Assembly (NCBI GenBank): GCA_019424865.1
Contig: JAHYYS010000046.1
Coordinates: 1 to 12,515 of the forward strand
Direction of reading: 5' to 3'
DNA length: 12,515 bases
DNA from: a bacterium
GTDB lineage: Bacteria; Bacillota; Clostridia; Oscillospirales; Oscillospiraceae
Shown here one piece after another: positions 6,878 to 11,671 of this stretch (within the stretch, counting starts at the first letter, position 1; each line of letters starts with the position of its first letter). The notes under the pieces are model-generated. The model made no database searches and was not told the origin of the DNA. It saw nothing but the letters and a program-made list of their open reading frames with translations. A program made the translations under genes and the position numbers.

Positions 6878-7906
6878 TTATTTTTTGTTTTCTTTTTGCT
6901 CCGGCCCGCCGGCCAGCGCCTGCTCCACGGCCTCCCGGAAGGCCCGGGCCGACGGGTACCGCTCCCGGGGTCGGGCGGCCACGGCCCGCTGGGCGATCCG
7001 CCCCAGCGCGGCGGCTAGCTCCCGCTCCCCGGCCCCGAAGACTGCGCCCAGGCCGGTCTCCGGCTCCCCCGGGGCGGCGGCATAGCGCACCACACTGGGC
7101 GGGCCTATCTCCTCCCCCCGCAGGCGGCGCACCAGCGCCCGATCCCGCTGGTCCGGGGTGAAGGGCTCAGGGTAGGGCGGCAGCAGCGGGATGCGGTTGT
7201 CGTTGAGCAGGCGGTAGAGCACCATGCCCAGGGCGTACCGATCGCAGGCGGGGGTGAAGGGCGCCCCCTGATAGACCTCGGGGGACATGTGGCTGAGCGT
7301 TCCGGCCCGCCCCTTTCCCTCGGTGGGCCGGGCCAGGTGGCGGGCAAGGCCGAAGTCCCCCAGCTTGTACCGCCCCGACGCCGGAGAGTAGAACAGGTTG
7401 TCCGGCTTGATATCCCGGTGGACAATCCCCTGCTCCTGACAGGCCTCCAGCGCCCGGGCAATGTCCGCCGCCAGCCGGGCCGCCTCCCGCAGGGGAAACC
7501 CGCCCGTCTCCAGCAGCTCCCGCACCGGCACCAGGCGCTCCATGCGGATCAAAACCCGCCATCCCCGCTCCCCCGGTCCGTCCAGCTCCACCGCCTGGCA
7601 CGCCTGAAACTCCACCACGGCGCCGCAGGGGGCAAGGCCGGCCATCCGCTCCGCCTCCGCCAGCGTCTCCTCCAGCACGGCCCGGAAATAGACCGCCTCG
7701 CCGGCGGCGTCCAGGCCCTCTATCCGTCCCCCGGACGGGGCGATGAGCACCTCTTTCAGGGCGGCATACTCTGTGCCCCCCTCGGTCTCCCGTCTGAGCT
7801 GCCACACGCTGCCGAAGGAGCCCCGGCCCAGCAGCCCGTCCACATACCACGTCCCCCACAGCGGCTCGTACCGCCGCAGGGGACAGTCCCGCTCCATCCC
7901 CTCCAT
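6878..7906 (-). CDS. Hanks-type serine/threonine protein kinase, cytosolic
   Basis: A 342-aa eukaryotic-like kinase. Glycine loop LGRGSFGSVW (26-35), ATP-anchoring Lys51 in AALKEV, catalytic loop HRDIKPDN (163-170, Asp165, Lys167, Asn170), DFG (184-186), activation segment ending MSPE (207-210) and the helix-F Asp222 in CDRYALGMVLY are all present, so it should be active. There is no membrane segment and no PASTA domain, unlike the housekeeping PrkC-type kinases. The ATG at 7906 shares one base with the maturase stop (TGATG), which indicates translational coupling. A second ATG nine bases in (7897) is possible. The frame is open far upstream, but that part only overlaps the maturase. Its place in a peptide-maturation operon suggests that it phosphorylates an operon protein or signals through the peptide; the target is unknown. 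Confidence 0.9.
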   Translation of the reverse strand: MEGMERDCPLRRYEPLWGTWYVDGLLGRGSFGSVWQLRRETEGGTEYAALKEVLIAPSGGRIEGLDAAGEAVYFRAVLEETLAEAERMAGLAPCGAVVEFQACQAVELDGPGERGWRVLIRMERLVPVRELLETGGFPLREAARLAADIARALEACQEQGIVHRDIKPDNLFYSPASGRYKLGDFGLARHLARPTEGKGRAGTLSHMSPEVYQGAPFTPACDRYALGMVLYRLLNDNRIPLLPPYPEPFTPDQRDRALVRRLRGEEIGPPSVVRYAAAPGEPETGLGAVFGAGERELAAALGRIAQRAVAARPRERYPSARAFREAVEQALAGGPEQKENKK

Positions 7907-9021
7907 CAGAGCTTCAGCGTCTGGACCGCCCTGATGTTGCGCAGCAGCTTCAGCTCCTCCTGAGGCGTCAGCTGAAGCTGGCCCAGGCGGTAGCGCTGAT
8001 ACTGGAACATGGCGTTGGCCAGGAACTGCACCTTCATCATCCGGCAGTGGTCGTCCTGGATGTGATAGACATTGCCGCTGGCGCCGAAGTTGATGCCGTA
8101 GCAAGTGGGGCAGCACCCCACCACCGGGCAGGCGCGGCACTTCTCGTCCAGATTTGCCGGGTCCAGGGGACAGCTGAAGTCCAGCTTTCTGGCCTGCTCC
8201 GCCCGCTCCTTGCCCAGGCACAGGGGCGCAAAGGCGTGGCAGGGGTAGACCCGGCCGTCCACGTCATAGGACTTCATCATGGGCCCCACGCCGCAAAAGC
8301 GCTTGGGGTGGGGGCTGCCCGGCTCCATATCCTGAATGGCCAGGCGCAGAATGGTGGCCGGCTTCAGCTCCGGATGCTCCAGGTAGTAGGGGATCAGCCT
8401 TTTCAGCTGCCCGGCCAGAATCTCCGGGCAGTCCCGGGTCCAGGGCACGCCATAGCCCAGATTGGCCGACACCTCGAAGCCCTGCTCATGGAGATGGATG
8501 ATGCCGTCGGCCAGATAGGGCAGCGTCTCCACCGTCACCGTCATCTTGGCAAAGGGGTACTCCCGGCGGAAAAAGTCCACGTCAATCTGGTCATAGGAGT
8601 TGGAGCGGTTGCGGTTGTGCATCTCCCGGTCCCCGTCGATGCTCAGGTACACCTCCATGCTGGAGGCATTCTCCCGCAGCCAGTCCTGTATCTCGCCGTG
8701 GACCAGGGTGCCGTTGGTGGTGCTGAAGCCGAACCAGCCCTTGTTCCACTGTTGGGCGTGCATGTAGCTGTGGATCGCCCGGATGGTCTCAAACTGGAGA
8801 TAGGGCTCGCCGCCAAAATAGTACAGGCACACAAAGTCGGACCCGTCCTCCGCGGTCATCTCCCGATCCACAATGGCCCGCGCCGTCTCCAGCGTCATGG
8901 CCTGGGCCTCCTTGTTGTGCTCATAGCAGTAGGTGCAGGCCAGATTGCAGCTGTTGGTCAGCGTCAGAATTACAATTTTGGTGCCGGGCTTGTTCATGAA
9001 CTGATCCAGATTTTTTCGCAT
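7906..9021 (-). CDS. Radical SAM/SPASM peptide maturase
   Basis: A 371-aa enzyme. The radical SAM cluster motif is CNLACTYC (Cys25, Cys29, Cys32), with GGEP at 70-73 and a TTNGT strand at 101-105. The C-terminal part is rich in cysteines in SPASM style (Cys243, 261, 268, 284, 295, 298, 303, 304, 307, 326), able to hold auxiliary Fe-S clusters. Such enzymes install thioether or C-C crosslinks in ribosomal peptides. A 50-aa three-Cys peptide gene lies directly upstream. Only 24 residues precede the first cluster Cys, so there is no fused PqqD-like recognition domain. The ATG at 9021 is chosen because homology begins there and GAGGGA lies upstream, although the spacing (about 13) is long. The product and crosslink type are not predictable here. 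Confidence 0.92.
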   Translation of the reverse strand: MRKNLDQFMNKPGTKIVILTLTNSCNLACTYCYEHNKEAQAMTLETARAIVDREMTAEDGSDFVCLYYFGGEPYLQFETIRAIHSYMHAQQWNKGWFGFSTTNGTLVHGEIQDWLRENASSMEVYLSIDGDREMHNRNRSNSYDQIDVDFFRREYPFAKMTVTVETLPYLADGIIHLHEQGFEVSANLGYGVPWTRDCPEILAGQLKRLIPYYLEHPELKPATILRLAIQDMEPGSPHPKRFCGVGPMMKSYDVDGRVYPCHAFAPLCLGKERAEQARKLDFSCPLDPANLDEKCRACPVVGCCPTCYGINFGASGNVYHIQDDHCRMMKVQFLANAMFQYQRYRLGQLQLTPQEELKLLRNIRAVQTLKL

Positions 9022-9092
9022 ATTCTGTGTTTCTTCCCTCGCTTTGAAATTTGCCCGCGGCCCTGTCCGGGCTCCGGCGGATGGGCGGCGGC

Positions 9093-9127
9093 GCGGCCGG
9101 GCTCCCCCGGGGCTCCCGCCCGGCCGC
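9093..9127 (-). other. Hairpin between peptide gene and maturase gene
   Basis: Arms GCGGCCGGGC (9093-9102) and GCCCGGCCGC (9118-9127) form a perfect 10-bp all-GC stem with a 15-base loop that can pair internally (CCCC with GGGG). It lies 22 bases after the peptide stop in the 128-base gap. No T-run follows, so it more likely stabilises or partly terminates the upstream message, giving more peptide than enzyme, as is common in RiPP operons. Confidence 0.65.
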
Positions 9128-9149
9128 ACCCCTGTGCCGCCCTCTTGGG

Positions 9150-9302
9150 TCAGGCCCAGGCCTGGCAATAGCCGGAAGCGCAGCCGCTGAAATTCATCTC
9201 GCCGCTGTGGCACTCCGCGGCCGTGACGCCGCTGGCCGTCAGGCTGGCCATGGTCTGGTCAATGGCCTCCATCATCTCGGCGGACAGATAAAACGCACCC
9301 AT
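9150..9302 (-). CDS. Putative RiPP precursor peptide (50 aa, three Cys)
   Basis: A 50-residue peptide starting MGAFYLSAEMMEAIDQ. The first 30 residues have no Cys and are amphipathic and acidic, like a leader. The C-terminal 20 are core-like: CHSGEMNFSGCASGYC (31-46) then QAWA, with Cys31, Cys41 and Cys46 among Gly, Ser and aromatic residues. The start is fixed by a strong AGGAGG (9315-9310) 7 bases before the ATG at 9302; the frame is open further upstream to 9461 but without such a site. It is the first gene of the operon, with the SPASM maturase next, which is the usual precursor-enzyme order. No GG cleavage site is present. It is not the six-Cys SCIFF peptide. I do not recognise a named family, so the function is inferred from layout and composition. 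Confidence 0.82.
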   Translation of the reverse strand: MGAFYLSAEMMEAIDQTMASLTASGVTAAECHSGEMNFSGCASGYCQAWA

Positions 9303-9630
9303 TTTCACACCTCCTGCTCCAAAATATTCCGCAGGTCCTTTGACGCCTGCATAAATAGATTCGCTCTCTCCGGGCAAATCGGGACAGCGCATCCCGACTT
9401 TTCCGGGCGGCGCCCCCCGGCCGGGGGCATGCCATACCGCCGTTTTGTGTCTTCTCCCCAACGCACAGGACCTCTCTTTCCCGGCTTCCCCTTGGCCTGC
9501 AGCAAATTCCGGTGCGTTTTCGCCTGCTGCCCCTCTTTTCGGCCAAAGCCTCTGTCCGCGTAGATTTTACTTATATTTAACCAAAATTTGACACCCAGGC
9601 ACACGCACCCGGCGGCGCTTTCCGCTAAAC
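9303..9630. other. Divergent non-coding region upstream of the peptide operon and sigI
   Basis: The gap between the peptide start and the sigI start is 433 bases. No ORF in it has a convincing RBS. Small inverted repeats are visible: TCGGGA/TCCCGA at 9379-9384 and 9392-9397, and GCCCCC/GGGGGC at 9412-9417 and 9423-9428. An AT-rich patch at 9560-9590 could hold the minus-strand promoter of the peptide operon (TAAAAT at 9569-9564), but I find no good -35 at 16-18 bp, so I do not call it. A TTGACA at 9588-9593 on the plus strand has no -10 at the right distance. Confidence 0.5.
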
Positions 9631-9639
9631 TGTTATATT
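9631..9639 (+). promoter_or_regulatory. Possible extended -10 promoter for basal sigI transcription
   Basis: TGT followed by TATATT (9634-9639) matches the extended -10 pattern TGnTATAwT. No -35 is recognisable at the right distance. It would give a leader of about 90 bases to the ATG at 9736. Offered as a weak candidate for a housekeeping promoter that primes the autoregulated one. Confidence 0.35.
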
Positions 9640-9675
9640 AGGTTTTTCTGTTTTTTTATCAAAATGGAAGCAGCG

Positions 9676-9705
9676 ACCCCGAAAATCCGGCGGACAGTCC
9701 GTATC
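9676..9705 (+). promoter_or_regulatory. SigI-type autoregulatory promoter of sigI-rsgI
   Basis: ACCCCG (9676-9681), an 18-base spacer, then CGTATC (9700-9705). The same elements at the same spacing occur twice before the lipoprotein gene. SigI factors are known for -35 elements of the ACCCCC kind and -10 elements of the CGAA kind, so this fits a self-driven promoter. Transcription would start near 9712, 24 bases before the ATG at 9736, which also argues against the upstream in-frame ATG at 9664. Confidence 0.75.
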
Positions 9706-9735
9706 CTTCTGCCGGAGGGGGATGGAGGGATTGGA

Positions 9736-10449
9736 ATGGTGCGGACAGAACACAGCATCGTGGGTCAGGTCTATGCGGCCAAGACAGATTCGGCGGCGGC
9801 CGACGCCCTGATTCAGCAGTACATGGGCTTTATCCGCAGCGAGACAGTGAAATTTATCCACACTGCGCCGGAGGACGGCCACGAGGACGAGCTGAGCATC
9901 GCCATGCTGGCCTTTTACGAGTCCATCCTGAACTATGAAAAGAGCCGCGGCGCTTTTCTCCCCTATGCGGCCCGGGCTATCAAAAACCGGCTGATCGACC
10001 ACTATCGGACCGAGAAGCGGCACGGGGCCGTGATCTCTCTCCACGCCCCGGCGGGGAACGAGGAGGAGGGGGCGCTGATGGACACCCTTCCCGACCGCCG
10101 GGACGAGCTGGGCCGCTATGAGCTGCGGGAGGCCAGCCAGCGGGAAATCCAGGAGTTCAGCGCCCAGCTGTCCGGCCTGGGCATCTCCCTCTCCGACGTG
10201 GCGGACAACTGCCCCCGGCAGGAGCGCACCCTGGCCGCCTGCCGCCGGGTGCTGGACTATGCCCGTGCCAACCCCCAGCTGCTGGACCGGCTGGCGGAGA
10301 CGGGCCGTCTGCCGATGAACGAGCTGGCGTCGGGCTCGGGCACGGATAAAAAGACGCTGGAGCGGCACAGAAAATATCTGGTGGCCGTTCTGCTGGCATT
10401 CACCAACGGATATGAGATCATCCGGGGCCACCTGTGCCAACTGGGCTGA
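9736..10449 (+). CDS. sigI: Alternative RNA polymerase sigma factor of the SigI family
   Basis: A 237-aa sigma-70-class factor. Region 2 is at 51-95: DELSIAMLAFYESILNYEKS, FLPYAARAIKNRLIDHYR. This is the SigI pattern (E-S-I-LAF-E-I--Y---G-F--YA---I--RLID). The C-terminal SigI-specific DNA-binding part is at 176-231 with LPMNELASGSGTDKKTLERHRKYL, which should contact the -35. It lacks an ordinary region 3 and 4, as the family does. The start ATG at 9736 has GGAGGGA five bases before it and lies just downstream of the SigI-type promoter. The next gene, 18 bases on, encodes the membrane anti-sigma factor. SigI factors respond to heat, polysaccharides or envelope signals in other Firmicutes; the signal here is unknown. 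Confidence 0.93.
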   Translation: MVRTEHSIVGQVYAAKTDSAAADALIQQYMGFIRSETVKFIHTAPEDGHEDELSIAMLAFYESILNYEKSRGAFLPYAARAIKNRLIDHYRTEKRHGAVISLHAPAGNEEEGALMDTLPDRRDELGRYELREASQREIQEFSAQLSGLGISLSDVADNCPRQERTLAACRRVLDYARANPQLLDRLAETGRLPMNELASGSGTDKKTLERHRKYLVAVLLAFTNGYEIIRGHLCQLG

Positions 10450-10467
10450 GCGAGAGGAGGCATTGCA

Positions 10468-11481
10468 ATGAAATATCTTGTCATGGAGACTCACCCGGCC
10501 TATGCGGTGCTGCTGGATGAGTCGGGGCGCTTCCTGAAGGCGGCCAATCTGCACTATCAGGTGGGCGACACGGTGCAGGACATCATCGAGCTCAGGCCGC
10601 CCCAGACCAGGCGCCGCTCCTTCGGCCGGCCTCTGGCCGGAATCGCCGGTCTGGCCGCCTGTCTGTGTCTGGCCTTTTTCGGCTATTATCAGCCCAACTT
10701 TATGGCCTACGGCACACTGCGCATCCAAATCAATCCCGACGTGGAGATGACCGTCAGCCGCACGGAGCGGGTGCTGGGGCTGACGGGGCTGAACGAGGAC
10801 GGCCAGGATCTGATTGCGGGCTATTCCTATCAGGGGAAAACCCGGGAAACGGCCACCGACGAGCTGGTGGAGCGCGCCATCGAGATGGGCTATCTGTCTG
10901 ACGGCGACACCATCTCCATCACGGTGCGCAGCTCCGATACCCAGTGGCAGGCCCGGGAGGAGGAGCAGATTCAAACCCAGCTGGAGGAGCGGTACGGCGA
11001 GACGATTGTGATTCAGCTCAGCGCCGGCGATGCCGCCGATCAGCAGCCGGATCCCGGCCAGGAGCAGACAGAGGTTGTGGTCCCGGTTGCGCCTCAGGTC
11101 CCCGCCTCCGGCGGGAGCTCCGGCCAGTCCTCCGGTACGGGCACCGGCGCCGCACACGACGATACGGACTATGGCCCCAACGCCGACGGCGTCACCGACT
11201 ATGACGACACCGACTACGGCCCCAATGCCGACGGCATCACCAACTACGACGACACCGACTATGGGCCCAACGCTGACGGTGTCACCGACTATACCGACAC
11301 CGACTATGGGCCGTACAGCGACGGCGTCACCGATTACGAGGATCGGGGCGACGGTCAGAGCGGTGCCGGAGGCAGGGACCGCGATGACCGCGATGACAGC
11401 GATGACGATGACGACGACGATGATGATGGTGATGACGACGACGAGGACGAGGAGGACGACGCATCGGATGACGACGACTGA
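10468..11481 (+). CDS. rsgI: RsgI-like membrane anti-sigma factor with Asp-rich repeat tail
   Basis: A 337-aa single-pass protein. Residues 1-43 form the cytoplasmic RsgI N-terminal domain (MKYLVMETHPAYAVLLDESGRF, YQVGDTV) that binds SigI. One membrane helix lies at about 54-73 after the basic RRRSFGR. The outside part starts with a conserved juxtamembrane domain (82-155) containing INPDVEM (Asn89-Pro90) and GLTGLNEDG (104-112). In RsgI proteins this Asn-Pro bond is the site of self-cleavage that precedes regulated proteolysis. A Pro/Gly/Ser linker follows, then four 15-residue repeats (231-290, unit DDTDYGPNADGVTDY) and an almost pure Asp/Glu tail (303-337). There is no carbohydrate-binding module as in cellulolytic clostridia; the acidic tail takes that place and may sense cations or surface charge. 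RBS GAGAGGAGG; cotranscribed with sigI. Confidence 0.9.
   Translation: MKYLVMETHPAYAVLLDESGRFLKAANLHYQVGDTVQDIIELRPPQTRRRSFGRPLAGIAGLAACLCLAFFGYYQPNFMAYGTLRIQINPDVEMTVSRTERVLGLTGLNEDGQDLIAGYSYQGKTRETATDELVERAIEMGYLSDGDTISITVRSSDTQWQAREEEQIQTQLEERYGETIVIQLSAGDAADQQPDPGQEQTEVVVPVAPQVPASGGSSGQSSGTGTGAAHDDTDYGPNADGVTDYDDTDYGPNADGITNYDDTDYGPNADGVTDYTDTDYGPYSDGVTDYEDRGDGQSGAGGRDRDDRDDSDDDDDDDDDGDDDDEDEEDDASDDDD
11158..11337 (+). repeat. Four tandem 45-bp coding repeats in rsgI
   Basis: Units at 11158-11202, 11203-11247, 11248-11292 and 11293-11337 each encode a version of DDTDYGPNADGVTDY. The fourth is the most diverged (TDTDYGPYSDGVTDY). The same unit recurs in the lipoprotein gene from 12407. 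The spacing of Asp and Gly recalls calcium-binding repeats of the thrombospondin type 3 kind, but the loop positions are incomplete, so calcium binding is only a suggestion. Confidence 0.92.
11374..11478 (+). repeat. Low-complexity Asp/Glu tract at the end of rsgI
   Basis: Codons for residues 303-337 are almost all GAC, GAT or GAG, including a run of nine Asp codons. It forms the extreme C-terminus on the outside of the cell. GAY-rich tracts of this kind are prone to length change by slippage. Confidence 0.85.
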
Positions 11482-11506
11482 CCGGAAACAAAAATTTTTT
11501 ACGGCG

Positions 11507-11536
11507 ACCCCGGTTTTCCCGCCGTCCCGGCGTATT
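11507..11536 (+). promoter_or_regulatory. SigI-type promoter, first of two before the lipoprotein gene
   Basis: ACCCCG (11507-11512), 18 bases, CGTATT (11531-11536). An AAAAATTTTTT tract (11490-11500) lies 6 bases upstream, like an UP element. It begins 26 bases after the rsgI stop. I see no terminator hairpin between rsgI and the lipoprotein gene, so read-through is also possible. Confidence 0.65.
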
Positions 11537-11590
11537 CTCCCCATGTAAGCCGAACAGGAGAAGCACAAAAAAGAAAAAATTTTTTGAACT

Positions 11591-11620
11591 ACCCCGGTTT
11601 TCCTGACCCGGCCCCGTAAT
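11591..11620 (+). promoter_or_regulatory. SigI-type promoter, second of two before the lipoprotein gene
   Basis: ACCCCG (11591-11596), 18 bases, CGTAAT (11615-11620), again preceded by an A-then-T tract (11574-11585) 5 bases upstream. The two copies share ACCCCGGTTTTCC exactly and look like a duplicated promoter block of about 84 bp. Transcription from this one would start near 11627, 45 bases before the ATG at 11672. Confidence 0.7.
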
Positions 11621-11671
11621 CTACGGATACAAACTAAAAAAACAGAACTGATTTTCGAGGAGATGAGTGAA

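Noticed and set aside
9303..9461. Longer version of the three-Cys peptide starting at 9461
   Set aside because: The strong AGGAGG sits just before the ATG at 9302 and the added residues are low in leader character.
9588..9593. TTGACA as a vegetative -35 for sigI
   Set aside because: The base positions 16-18 bp downstream are GC-rich with no -10; the nearest TATATT is 40 bases away.
9664..9735. Upstream ATG at 9664 as the sigI start
   Set aside because: No RBS, no homology in the extra 24 residues, and the SigI-type promoter at 9676-9705 lies downstream of it.
11158..11337. CRISPR array or non-coding tandem repeat
   Set aside because: The 45-bp units are contiguous, in frame and encode a regular peptide repeat; there are no unique spacers.
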